This document shows, piece by piece, positions 27,144 through 35,340 of a DNA stretch of 64,000 nucleotides. This DNA comes from Alphaproteobacteria bacterium. GTDB taxonomy: Bacteria > Pseudomonadota > Alphaproteobacteria > TMED109. Position numbers and translations under genes: made by a program. Under the pieces are notes generated by a model. That model saw only the letters and a list, made by a program, of their open reading frames with translations. It did not search any database and was not told where the DNA came from. The stretch's first letter is position 1. The number at the start of each line of letters is the position of its first letter. The stretch is from assembly GCA_022825705.1 (NCBI GenBank), contig JAJDWH010000036.1, positions 1 through 64,000 on the forward strand, given 5' to 3'.

Positions 27144-27853
27144 GGGCTCTCCTGGTTCCGCACCTTCAGGGCGGTGTCCGATAGTTCGCCGCTGATCGCG
27201 CGAACCGTCCTGCGTGAGGCCCTCGGACTCGACCTCACCAGCCGACAGGCCGTATCAAGCACAGTGTCGGCGTCAAGTTCTGTGGTATCGATCACATGCG
27301 CGTCGGTAGCGGCCGCAAGCGGTGCTGCCGCGCGGGACCGGTCGCGCTGGTCACGCTCTCGCATGTCCTGCTCAACACGGGCTTGTATAAACGGCTCTCC
27401 GCGGCCCCGCAACTCCTTGACCCGCCGAGCTAACCGGACTTCGGGCGATCCGGCCAGAAAAATCTTCACGTCGGCGTCGGGCAGTACCACGGTTCCGATG
27501 TCCCGTCCGTCGAGCACGGCACCGTCCGCCCCGCCGGGCGGATGACGCGCAAAGTTCCGCTGGCGCTCCAGCAGCGAGTTCCGAACGCCCGGGTGCACGG
27601 CCACCTTCGAAGCGACACGGCCCACACGTTCACTCCGCAGATCGGGCTCGGCCAGGTCCTGCATCGTGACGGCCCGCGCTGCTTCCTCGGCGCCGACCGG
27701 ATCGGAGCCGTCGCCGCCGGTCGCGAGCACGCGGGCGGCGACGGCTCGGTACAGGAGCCCGCTGTCGAGATGGGCCAGGTTGAACCGTTCCGCCAGTCCC
27801 CGGGCCAGCGTGCCGGTGCCGACTGCCGCCGGCCCGTCAACCGCGATGATCAC
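27140..27853 (-). CDS. cmk: Cytidylate (CMP) kinase, P-loop lysine replaced
   Basis: Phosphorylates CMP and dCMP. The 237-residue protein has family features: LDSGLLYRAVA (CMP site), LDGRDIGTVVLPDADVKIFL, and the LID arginines in RVKELRGRGEP and RDQRDRSRAAAPL. The P-loop reads GPAAVGTGTLA: the position normally held by the ATP-binding lysine (GxxGKGT) is threonine (Thr13). The rest of the motif is intact and the gene sits in its usual aroA-cmk-rpsA place, overlapping both neighbours. Either this lineage tolerates the change or another residue compensates. Confidence 0.9.
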   Translation of the reverse strand: MIIAVDGPAAVGTGTLARGLAERFNLAHLDSGLLYRAVAARVLATGGDGSDPVGAEEAARAVTMQDLAEPDLRSERVGRVASKVAVHPGVRNSLLERQRNFARHPPGGADGAVLDGRDIGTVVLPDADVKIFLAGSPEVRLARRVKELRGRGEPFIQARVEQDMRERDQRDRSRAAAPLAAATDAHVIDTTELDADTVLDTACRLVRSSPRASRRTVRAISGELSDTALKVRNQESP

Positions 27854-29217
27854 GGTGCAGCCGTCCCTGTGTCGATCGCAGCACCAAGGCGACGCATGGC
27901 CGAGCCGAATTCCGGCCAGCTGGTACGGATCGTGCCCGCCCCACCCACTTCGATGGGTTCTGCGCAGGCCGTTCCCAGGACCAGGAACGCCATGGCAATC
28001 CGGTGATCCAGCGACGCCTCGATCCGCACGCCGCCGCGGGGGCGCGGCGTGCCCTCGATCAGCAGGTCGTCATCCTCGACCCGCGCGGCAACCCCTGCAG
28101 CGACCAAGCCGGAACGAAGCGCCTCGAGCCGATCGCTTTCCTTGACCCGGAGCTCGCCGACGCCGCGGAACCGACTTACGCCATCGGCACAGGCGGCGGC
28201 CATCGCCAGCGCGGGATACTCGTCGATGGTTCGGGGCGCGTATTCGGGCCCGAGATCCACTGCCCGCAAACCGCCGGCGCGGCCGCGCACGCGGAGGTTG
28301 GCCATCGGTTCGGCTCCCGCGCCTACCGCGGGCTCCTCGTCGATGTCCGCCCCCATCGCACGGAGCGCGTCCAGAACGCCGGTCCGGGTCGGATTGGTGC
28401 CGACTCTCTCGAGTTCCACCTCGGAGCCGTCGGCAAGCAGCGCGGCCACGATCGGAAACGCTGCCGACGACACGTCCCCGGGAACCGAAATTGCCGTCGG
28501 GCGCAGCGTCGCGTTGCCCTCCACCGACACGGCCTGGCCGCCATCAACCGCCGCCGTAGACACCGCCGCGCCGAACCCGCGCAGCATGCGCTCGCCGTGA
28601 TCCCGGCTTGGGCGGGGTTCCACTACGGTGGTGGTACCGCTCGCATGCAACCCGGCCAGCAGCACACACGTCTTCACCTGTGCGGACGGCACCGCGCTGT
28701 TCCAATCGAGCGGCAGCAGTTCGTCGGTCCCGGTGACGGTCATCGGCAGCCTGCCGTCCCGGGACGTGAGAAACTCGGCACCCATGGCCATGAGCGGGTC
28801 GATCACCCGGCGCATGGGCCGGCTCCGCAGCGAGGTGTCGCCGGAAAGCACTGCAGAAAAGGTGTGCCCGGCAAGAATCCCTGCCAGCAGGCGGGCGGCC
28901 GTGCCGCTGTTGCCGCAGTCGAGAACGCCGTCGGATGGCGCCAGCCCGTGGACCCCGCGGCCGTGAATCCGGTAGGCGCCCGAAGCGGTTTGCCGGATCT
29001 CCACACCCAGTGCGCGGAGGCACGCCTGCGTGGCCAGCACATCGTCCGATTCGAGGCAGCCGTCGGCATGCGACTCGCCGACCGCAAGGGCCGAGATCAG
29101 GAAGGCGCGGTGGGATATGGACTTGTCGCCGGGCACCCGCAAGCGACCGGACAGGACGCCGCCGGGGCGACCGACGGCAGTCCCGGCCGAAGGTGAGTCA
29201 GAACTGGGTTGCGTCAT
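27850..29217 (-). CDS. aroA: 3-phosphoshikimate 1-carboxyvinyltransferase (EPSP synthase)
   Basis: Joins PEP to shikimate-3-phosphate in chorismate synthesis. At 455 residues it has the class II N-terminal signature RVPGDKSISHR, the PEP loop DCGNSGTAARLLAG, the AQVKTCVLLAGL helix, the catalytic aspartate in IDEYPALAMAAA, LRVKESDRLEAL and the C-terminal SLDHRIAMAFLVLG. It heads the core operon and overlaps cmk by four bases (GTGA). Confidence 0.96.
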   Translation of the reverse strand: MTQPSSDSPSAGTAVGRPGGVLSGRLRVPGDKSISHRAFLISALAVGESHADGCLESDDVLATQACLRALGVEIRQTASGAYRIHGRGVHGLAPSDGVLDCGNSGTAARLLAGILAGHTFSAVLSGDTSLRSRPMRRVIDPLMAMGAEFLTSRDGRLPMTVTGTDELLPLDWNSAVPSAQVKTCVLLAGLHASGTTTVVEPRPSRDHGERMLRGFGAAVSTAAVDGGQAVSVEGNATLRPTAISVPGDVSSAAFPIVAALLADGSEVELERVGTNPTRTGVLDALRAMGADIDEEPAVGAGAEPMANLRVRGRAGGLRAVDLGPEYAPRTIDEYPALAMAAACADGVSRFRGVGELRVKESDRLEALRSGLVAAGVAARVEDDDLLIEGTPRPRGGVRIEASLDHRIAMAFLVLGTACAEPIEVGGAGTIRTSWPEFGSAMRRLGAAIDTGTAAP

Positions 29218-29441
29218 TCCGATTCACCGGCCGCCCGCCGTCTGGACCACAGGAGCGGGCGGTCAGGCACCGCGAAGAGGACCTGCATTCGACGACGCCG
29301 GCCTTCGCGAAGCCACCAGGCAGTCAGGCCCTCGGGATCGCGAGACGACGTCGCGGCCACAACCGACGGGCCTGCGGTCGATCGACGCGGGCATCGTTCC
29401 AATTGGTGTCGCCCGCTCGTGTGGGAACGGGCCACGGTCAT
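29214..29441 (-). CDS. Small hypothetical ORF between ATPase and aroA
   Basis: A 75-residue arginine-rich frame from the ATG at 29441 ends PDRPLLWSRRRAAGESE. Its ATG overlaps the stop of the upstream ATPase gene and its TGA overlaps the aroA ATG, as expected for a translationally coupled gene. No family is recognised, no clear ribosome binding site is present and the arginine-rich composition could also be a chance GC-rich frame. Confidence 0.3.
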   Translation of the reverse strand: MTVARSHTSGRHQLERCPRRSTAGPSVVAATSSRDPEGLTAWWLREGRRRRMQVLFAVPDRPLLWSRRRAAGESE

Positions 29442-30754
29442 CATAGGTCCGCGAACGGGTGGGCGGTCACGCCCGGACCCAAAGGCAACTGCACGTCGCC
29501 TGGATGAACCACGTAGCCAGCCATGGCCTGATCGCCGAAATCCCCTCGCATCGTGCGGATCGAGGCCGCCATGCCGGGCCGCGGTGTGGCGGAGAGCTTG
29601 ACCTCGATGGGCACGAGCTTCCCCGCACGCACCACGAGGAAATCGACCTCGGTTCCCGCCGAGGTTCGCCAAAAGAACACTTGCGGTGCAATCCCTCTGT
29701 GAGTCAACGCCTTCACGATCTCCGACAGTACCGCTGTCTCCATGATGGCGCCCCCCATTGGTCCGGACGCGGCATGTCCAGCATCCCGGAGGCCCGCGAG
29801 ATGGCAGAGCGTTCCGGTGTCCGTGAAATAGACCTTCGCAGTCTTGACGAGTCGCTTCCCGACATTGGCATGGTACGGGCGGAGCACAAACACCTGGTAG
29901 GTCGCCTCCAGCACGGATATCCAGGCCTTGATCGTGTTGACGGCCAGACCCAGATCGCGCGCAATTCCCGTGAGATTCAGCAATTGCCCGCTTCGGGCCG
30001 TCAGGACCTGCAGGAAATTACGGAATCCCGTGAGGTCGCCAACCTGCCGAAGCGCACGAACGTCCCGCTCCAGATAGGTCTGGATGTAGCTCCCGTGCCA
30101 CAGCACAGCATCGCGCTCCGGCTGGGCGCGGAGCTCGGGAAACCCTCCTCTCAGGAATGCCCTCCAGAGCTCGTCGTAAGTAAAACGTCTGGCCAGGGTC
30201 GGCGGGCGCTGTGCTTCCCACGGCAGCAGGAGGTCTGGCCGTCCTTCCGCCTCCCGTCGGGAAAGCGGCAGCAAGCACAGCATGGCGATGCGGCCTGCCA
30301 GCGACTCGTTGATGTCCTCCGCCAACGACAGGTTCTGTGAGCCCGTCAACAGGTACTGCCCGGCATGATGTCGATCCGCGTCGATCTTCTCCTTTACGTA
30401 GGGGAACAGACTCGGTGCGTATTGCGCCTCGTCGAAGATGACAGGGGGTTTGAACATTTCCAGAAATGCACGGGGATCGGCTGTGGCCGCCGCATGAACG
30501 TCTGGCGGCTCCAAGGAGACGTACCGATGCGTCTCGCCGAACAGCCGCTGCAAGAGCGTTGTCTTGCCGGACTGCCGCGGCCCAGTGACCGCGACAGCAG
30601 GAAACTCGGCGGCGGCTCTCTTCAGGACCGGCTCGATAGAGCGGGCGATATATGATTCGGTCACAGATAGGTCGATATCATGCATTTTGAATGCACGATA
30701 TCGACCATATAGTCCCCTTTTCAGCCTTGCAACACCGTCACGGTCCTTTGGCAC
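29441..30754 (-). CDS. AAA ATPase with DUF4143 nuclease-like C-terminus
   Basis: AAA_14/DUF4143 protein of 437 residues, a widespread accessory family of unknown cellular role. The ATPase has Walker A VTGPRQSGKTTLLQRLFG and Walker B PPVIFDEAQYAPSLF, followed by sensor YLLTGSQNLSL. The C-terminal DUF4143 part has FRNFLQVLTARSGQLLNLT, a winged helix, and the PD-(D/E)XK-like FWRTSAGTEVDFLV, then LVPIEVKLS. The GTG at 30754 gives the longest form; an ATG at 30685 (MHDIDLSVTESYIARSIEP) fits the family start better but lies inside a long inverted repeat. Such genes are often horizontally acquired. Confidence 0.85.
   Translation of the reverse strand: MPKDRDGVARLKRGLYGRYRAFKMHDIDLSVTESYIARSIEPVLKRAAAEFPAVAVTGPRQSGKTTLLQRLFGETHRYVSLEPPDVHAAATADPRAFLEMFKPPVIFDEAQYAPSLFPYVKEKIDADRHHAGQYLLTGSQNLSLAEDINESLAGRIAMLCLLPLSRREAEGRPDLLLPWEAQRPPTLARRFTYDELWRAFLRGGFPELRAQPERDAVLWHGSYIQTYLERDVRALRQVGDLTGFRNFLQVLTARSGQLLNLTGIARDLGLAVNTIKAWISVLEATYQVFVLRPYHANVGKRLVKTAKVYFTDTGTLCHLAGLRDAGHAASGPMGGAIMETAVLSEIVKALTHRGIAPQVFFWRTSAGTEVDFLVVRAGKLVPIEVKLSATPRPGMAASIRTMRGDFGDQAMAGYVVHPGDVQLPLGPGVTAHPFADL
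30670..30706. repeat. 37-bp near-perfect inverted repeat at the ATPase start
   Basis: The left arm ggtcgatatcatgcatt (30670-30686) and right arm aatgcacgatatcgacc (30690-30706) pair over 17 bases with one mismatch around a 3-base spacer. The repeat covers the likely ATG (30685) of the AAA ATPase gene. It could be an operator for a dimeric repressor or an mRNA hairpin hiding the start codon. No run of T follows, so it is not a terminator. Confidence 0.7.
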
Positions 30755-30863
30755 GAAATTTCGGCCGCCAGCAACGCGAGCAGGTCATTCCACGTCGCAT
30801 TCAAGAAACCCGCCCGCAGAGTTACCTGGCACCGCCGCGTTCGTGCCCGTCCCGGATGCCGAC

Positions 30864-32141
30864 CTATAGCGAAGCCAGAAACGCAAGCAGTGCCGCCCGG
30901 TCCGCAGCCTCGAGCGCACGGAACCGGTCGCGGGCAGGGGCCGCCTCCCCCCCATGCCAGAGGATGGCTTCGACGAACCCCCGTGCCCGCCCGTCATGCA
31001 GGAGGCGGCGATGCCCGTTGACCGCGAATATCCGACCGGCTCCCCATAGGGGCGCGGTGCGCCACTCGCGATTGCCCAGGCTGCCGTCGACCCTGCGGTC
31101 TGCCAGCCCGGGTCCAAGATCGTGCAGGAGCAAATCCGTGTAGGGCCGAATGACGCGGCAGGGCGTGCCCTCGAGTTCCCATTCAGCGGTGTGACAGGCG
31201 GTACACCCGATGGCATCGAAGACCTCGCTGCCGGCGTCGGCAGCGGGTGAGACACGCGGTGCCGGCGGCGCCAGATTTCTGACGTACGCCACCAACGCCT
31301 GGAACGCTACATCCGATATCTCGATTCCGTCGCCGGCCTGCACCGCGCACGCGTCGTGGCCGACAGCGCAGTTCGCCGATGGCTGGAGGCTGCTGGTCAC
31401 CCCCATGTCCTCGTGCAGGGCCCGCGCGACCTGCGCCTCGACGCCGGGGAGTTCCGCCCGCCAGCCGAGCCGCCCATTGCCGTCTCCGCCGCGTCGCCCG
31501 GAAATGCCGTCACCATCCCGGTCGTGGGGATCGACCAACGCCGCCAGCGCCGCCTCCGGAATCCGTTCGAGCAGTCCGGTGCCCGCGACGTGCGGGGCCA
31601 CCCTCGGCGATAGCTCCACGGGCGGCGCGGGCGGGCCGAGCGCCGGTTTCCGGATGGCCACACGGGCCGAGGGCAAGGGCCACGCCACGCCGTCGAGCTC
31701 GACGTGCACCACCGGATTCGGCAGGAACACCGCCCGCCCTTCGGGCTCCACGCCCGACACGGCCTTGTCGTTGAGCTGCCTGCCGTACTGCGATCCGGGA
31801 CCGAGGCGGATCACCATGGTGGTCAGCGGCGCAGCATCGCTCGCCGGCGGGCGCCCCCGGCCGTTCCGGACATGACAGCCGGAGCAAGACGTGCGGTTGA
31901 ACACAGGCCCGAGACCGCCGCTCCCGTCCGCGCGCGCGCCCGACAGCCGGATGGTCCGAAACTGCGCCCGGCCAAGCGCAAAACCGGCCAGTTCCTCGCC
32001 CTCGAGGCTAGGCAGCGGCCTTGAGAAATCGTCCCGCGGCGCGTCGGGCTCAGCGGCCGCAACGGCGCCAGTCAGGAGACCGGCGCCGGCAATCGAGAGG
32101 GCGAGTCGCGCCGCGGAGCCCGCGGCACGGGATCCGATCAC
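30864..32141 (-). CDS. Di-haem oxidoreductase (DUF1111, putative peroxidase)
   Basis: Exported c-type cytochrome of 425 residues related to DHOR/MauG-like proteins. A signal peptide (LALSIAGAGLLTGAVAAAE) is followed by the first haem motif CSGCH near residue 85 and the second, CTACH, near residue 314. Conserved regions include GTGLLERIPEAALAAL, DGISGR and the C-terminal RTAPLWGAGR and LLHDGRARGFVEAILWHGGE. It overlaps the upstream enolase-superfamily gene by four bases, suggesting a coupled periplasmic oxidation step. The substrate is unknown. Confidence 0.9.
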   Translation of the reverse strand: MIGSRAAGSAARLALSIAGAGLLTGAVAAAEPDAPRDDFSRPLPSLEGEELAGFALGRAQFRTIRLSGARADGSGGLGPVFNRTSCSGCHVRNGRGRPPASDAAPLTTMVIRLGPGSQYGRQLNDKAVSGVEPEGRAVFLPNPVVHVELDGVAWPLPSARVAIRKPALGPPAPPVELSPRVAPHVAGTGLLERIPEAALAALVDPHDRDGDGISGRRGGDGNGRLGWRAELPGVEAQVARALHEDMGVTSSLQPSANCAVGHDACAVQAGDGIEISDVAFQALVAYVRNLAPPAPRVSPAADAGSEVFDAIGCTACHTAEWELEGTPCRVIRPYTDLLLHDLGPGLADRRVDGSLGNREWRTAPLWGAGRIFAVNGHRRLLHDGRARGFVEAILWHGGEAAPARDRFRALEAADRAALLAFLASL

Positions 32142-33319
32142 GGCCAGACGAGGAGGTCCGTGCGGTTGCGCTCAATGAAGTCCCAGTCGTACTCCACGCC
32201 GAGGCCAGGGCCCTTGGGAACCGGCACGCAGCCATCCGCCGGCAGGTCCTCCTGCTGGTCCGAGTAACCGGCGTCGTAGACGGGCGGCACGCAGTTCGCC
32301 ATCCCTGGGCCAATCAGCGCCATCTCGTAGAAATGCGTGTTGCGTGCGGTGGCGGACACCGCCCGGTGGGCCGGCCCGCAGGCGTGTACCTGGACGTCGA
32401 GCCCGAAGGCCTCGGCGACGTGCACGATCTTCATTGCCCCGGTGATGCCGAGATCGTACTCGGGGTCCACGTGGATCATGTCGCATCCGCCGCCGATCAG
32501 GAACTCGGCCTTCTCCTCGACGCTGCGGATATGCTCGCTCACCAGCACCGGCGTCTGCAGGCGCTCGCGCAGCCGGCGGTGGCCGGTGATCGAGACCCCG
32601 CTGTCGCGGTAGGGATCCTCGTACCAGAAGCACCCGACCTCATCGCACACGCGTCCGACCGCCAGGGCATCCATCCACGTGCGGAGCTCGCAGGCCGCAT
32701 CGAGCATGAGCGGCATGTCATCGCCGATCCGTGCCCGCACCTGCCTGAGGTTCTCCGATTCACGCGCGACGTCGCCGTCGTTCCAGCCGTGAATCTTGAA
32801 GCCGTGGAAGCCGCGTTCCCGGCAGGCGGCAGCGTAATCGGCGAACGCGGCCGGCGTGTCGAGGCCGCCGGGCGTTGACTGCCCGTGATAGGTGCTCGCA
32901 TACGTGGGCAGCCGCTCGCGAAAGGCGCCCAGCATCGCCGCCACCGACATGCCGTGCTGCCGCCCGGCCAGGTCCCAGAGGGCAATGTCGAGCGGGCCCT
33001 GTCCCATGTGGTCGTAGGCCCGGAGCTCGCGTTTCATATCGTCGTGCAGGGCTTCGCGGTGGGCGGGGTCACGCCCGATCAGCAGCGGCGCCAGCATCTC
33101 CGTCTGCCCCAGCGCAGCCCGGGTGCCCACCCAGTGCGTCACGTAGGAACCGACGGCGCCGTCATCGGTGTAGATGCGAACGGCAAAGCGGGTGGGCGTC
33201 AGGGTTGCGCCCTGCTCAAAGACGACATTGCCGACACCGGGGCCGCGGGCCTTCCCGACTCCCAGGTTGGGAAGCGAGAAACTAAAGACGTGGACTTCAA
33301 CGCGATCGATGGTGCTCAT
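32138..33319 (-). CDS. Mandelate racemase / muconate lactonising enzyme family protein
   Basis: Enolase-superfamily enzyme of 393 residues, probably an acid-sugar dehydratase or racemase. The capping domain is N-terminal. Barrel residues seen: KxH in GFKIHGWND (the mandelate racemase group normally has KxK), metal ligands LMLDAAC, FWYEDP and VSEHI, then the Asp-His dyad candidate DPEYDLGITG and VQVHACG, and a late glutamate in THFYEMA. This residue set fits the mandelate-racemase subgroup. It is transcribed away from the PhyH/TRAP genes, only about 85 bp apart, so both operons are likely co-regulated. Confidence 0.85.
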   Translation of the reverse strand: MSTIDRVEVHVFSFSLPNLGVGKARGPGVGNVVFEQGATLTPTRFAVRIYTDDGAVGSYVTHWVGTRAALGQTEMLAPLLIGRDPAHREALHDDMKRELRAYDHMGQGPLDIALWDLAGRQHGMSVAAMLGAFRERLPTYASTYHGQSTPGGLDTPAAFADYAAACRERGFHGFKIHGWNDGDVARESENLRQVRARIGDDMPLMLDAACELRTWMDALAVGRVCDEVGCFWYEDPYRDSGVSITGHRRLRERLQTPVLVSEHIRSVEEKAEFLIGGGCDMIHVDPEYDLGITGAMKIVHVAEAFGLDVQVHACGPAHRAVSATARNTHFYEMALIGPGMANCVPPVYDAGYSDQQEDLPADGCVPVPKGPGLGVEYDWDFIERNRTDLLVWP

Positions 33320-33403
33320 GCTGGCAGTTTAGCCCTTCCGATCCAGGTCCGTGGACCGACCGTGGTAGTCTGCACCGCGAATCTTTTTGGAGGAAACCCG
33401 ATC

Positions 33404-34243
33404 ATGGCCGAGACGCTCGGGCCTGAGGCCGTCGAGACCTACCAAAGGGATGGCGCGCTCCATCCGGTCCGGGCGATGCCGACCGACGAGGCGGCGGCGC
33501 TCCGGCAGAAGCTGGAAGCGGCCGAGGCAGCGGCTGGCGGGAAGCTGGAGGGTGGCCTCAAGTTCAAGCCGCACCTGCTGTACCCGTGGCTGTACGACCT
33601 GGTCAGCGACCCCCGCATCACCGGCCCGGTGTCGGAAGTTCTCGGCGATGACGTCCTTTGCTGGGCATCCAATTTCTTCACCAAGGAGGCGAACGACCCA
33701 GCCTACGTCTCCTGGCACCAGGACTCGACCTACTGGGGCCTGTCGGGACCGGAAGTCTGCACGGCGTGGATCGCGCTTAGCCCGAGCACCGTGTCGAGCG
33801 GCTGCATGCGCGTCGTGCCGGGCACCCATGCGGAGCAGATCGGCCATACCGACACCCACGCAGAGGGCAACATGCTTTCACGCGGGCAGGTGGTCGAGGC
33901 CGAGGTCGACGACGACGCTGCCGTCGACGTCCTGCTGGAGCCGGGCGAAATGTCGCTGCATCACGTCCGGCTGATCCACGGGTCACGGGCCAACACTTCC
34001 AACGACCGGCGGATCGGCTACGCGATCCGCTATGCGGCGCCCCACCTTCACCAGCTCTACAGCGACGAGGACTCGGCGACGCTGGTACGCGGACAGGACC
34101 GCTACCAGCACTTTGCCCCCGAGCCACGGCCGGACAGCGATCTGGATCCGGCGGCGCTCGACCGGCATCGCCACCTGCTCGAGGTGCACACGAAGATCCT
34201 GTACCGGGGTACCCACGGCAGCCTCGGGACGGTCCCCGGCTGA
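33404..34243 (+). CDS. Phytanoyl-CoA dioxygenase family protein
   Basis: Non-haem Fe(II)/2-oxoglutarate oxygenase of 279 residues. The iron triad is visible as SWHQDSTYWG (His and Asp) and LIHGSRAN (distal His), with an arginine near RRIGYAIRY for 2-oxoglutarate binding. The ATG at 33404 has a strong ttggagga site; a longer open frame upstream is antisense to the divergent dehydratase gene. Bacterial PhyH proteins hydroxylate varied small substrates; here it is likely linked to whatever the following TRAP system imports. Confidence 0.9.
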   Translation: MAETLGPEAVETYQRDGALHPVRAMPTDEAAALRQKLEAAEAAAGGKLEGGLKFKPHLLYPWLYDLVSDPRITGPVSEVLGDDVLCWASNFFTKEANDPAYVSWHQDSTYWGLSGPEVCTAWIALSPSTVSSGCMRVVPGTHAEQIGHTDTHAEGNMLSRGQVVEAEVDDDAAVDVLLEPGEMSLHHVRLIHGSRANTSNDRRIGYAIRYAAPHLHQLYSDEDSATLVRGQDRYQHFAPEPRPDSDLDPAALDRHRHLLEVHTKILYRGTHGSLGTVPG

Positions 34244-34251
34244 ACGCCGCC

Positions 34252-35340
34252 ATGGACCGATCCCGCCGTTATCTCATCGCCGGCGCCGTCGCTGTCGGCG
34301 CCGGCATCCTGATCGGCGCCCTGCTCCTCCGGAGCCCGCCGCCCGAAGAAGCGGCCCCGGCGGTCGAGCCGGAACCCACCCAGGCCGATACCGCAATCCG
34401 CTGGAAGATGCAGTCGCCGTGGCAGGCCGGCAGCATCAACCAGGAGGTCTTCGCCCGCTTCTGTGACCGCGTCGGCGCCATGAGCGGCGGCCGCCTCATC
34501 ATCGAACCCCTGCCGGTCGGGTCGGTGGTCGCCTACCACGAGACCCTGGACGCGGTCAGCGCCGGCATCCTCGACGGACAGAACGGCGGCACCGGGTACT
34601 TCTCGGGCAAGGATGCGGCGTTTGCGCTGCTGGCCGACCTCAACGGCGCGTACGAGACTCCGCGCCAGATCCTGATGTGGCTCGAGTACGGCGGCGGCAT
34701 GGAGCTCGCCCGCGAATTGTTCGCCCGCTACGGCCTCTTCTACATCGGGGGCGTGCCGTGGGCGGCGGAGTCGATCCCGGCCAAGACGCCGATCCGCACC
34801 ATCGAAGACTTCCAGGGTGTCAAGATCCGGGCCCCGGAAGGCATGAGCCAGGAGATCTTCGCGTCCATCGGGGCGGCGCCGGTCAACCTGCCGGGCGCCG
34901 AGGTCTACACGGCGCTGGAGCGGGGCGTGGTGGATGCCGCCGACTGGGGGTCGATCGGCATGAACGACGAGCTGGGATTCCACCAGATCGCTCCCTACCC
35001 GCTGTTTCCGGGCTTCCACTCGCTGCCCCTGACAGACGTCTCGGTGCGCCAGGAACGGTGGGACGAGCTGCCCGACGACCTCCAGCGAATCGTGACGCTG
35101 GCCGTGCGGACGTTTGCGCTCGACATGGTGGAAACGATCGCCATGCAGGACGCGGAAGTGATCCGGGACGCCGAGGCCAAGGGGATCGAGCTCATCCGCT
35201 GGTCCGACGCCGACCGCCGGACGTTCCGGGAAGCGGCCCAGAAGGTCTGGGCGGAGTACGGAGCCCGCAGCGAGATGGCCGGGCGGATCTACGAATCCCA
35301 CCTTGCCTTCCTGAGGCAGATTGGACTGCTGGACGAATGA
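34252..35340 (+). CDS. TRAP transporter substrate-binding protein (DctP family), first copy
   Basis: Periplasmic solute receptor of 362 residues. The N-terminus SRRYLIAGAVAVGAGILIGA resembles a Tat-type or uncleaved anchor signal and is followed by a proline/glutamate-rich linker. The DctP core has LPVGSVVAYHETLDAVSAGI, the ligand-binding arginine in VKIRAPEGMSQEIF and the hinge VNLPGAEVYTALERGVVDAA. Its stop overlaps the start of a second, paralogous receptor. The ligand is probably an organic acid but cannot be specified. Confidence 0.9.
   Translation: MDRSRRYLIAGAVAVGAGILIGALLLRSPPPEEAAPAVEPEPTQADTAIRWKMQSPWQAGSINQEVFARFCDRVGAMSGGRLIIEPLPVGSVVAYHETLDAVSAGILDGQNGGTGYFSGKDAAFALLADLNGAYETPRQILMWLEYGGGMELARELFARYGLFYIGGVPWAAESIPAKTPIRTIEDFQGVKIRAPEGMSQEIFASIGAAPVNLPGAEVYTALERGVVDAADWGSIGMNDELGFHQIAPYPLFPGFHSLPLTDVSVRQERWDELPDDLQRIVTLAVRTFALDMVETIAMQDAEVIRDAEAKGIELIRWSDADRRTFREAAQKVWAEYGARSEMAGRIYESHLAFLRQIGLLDE

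Noticed and set aside
25629-27545. 638-codon plus-strand frame
   Set aside because: Antisense to rpsA and the end of cmk; the sense strand encodes unmistakable S1 repeats.
32885-33403. N-terminal extension of the phytanoyl-CoA dioxygenase gene
   Set aside because: Antisense to the enolase-superfamily gene; the strong ribosome binding site is at 33390-33394.
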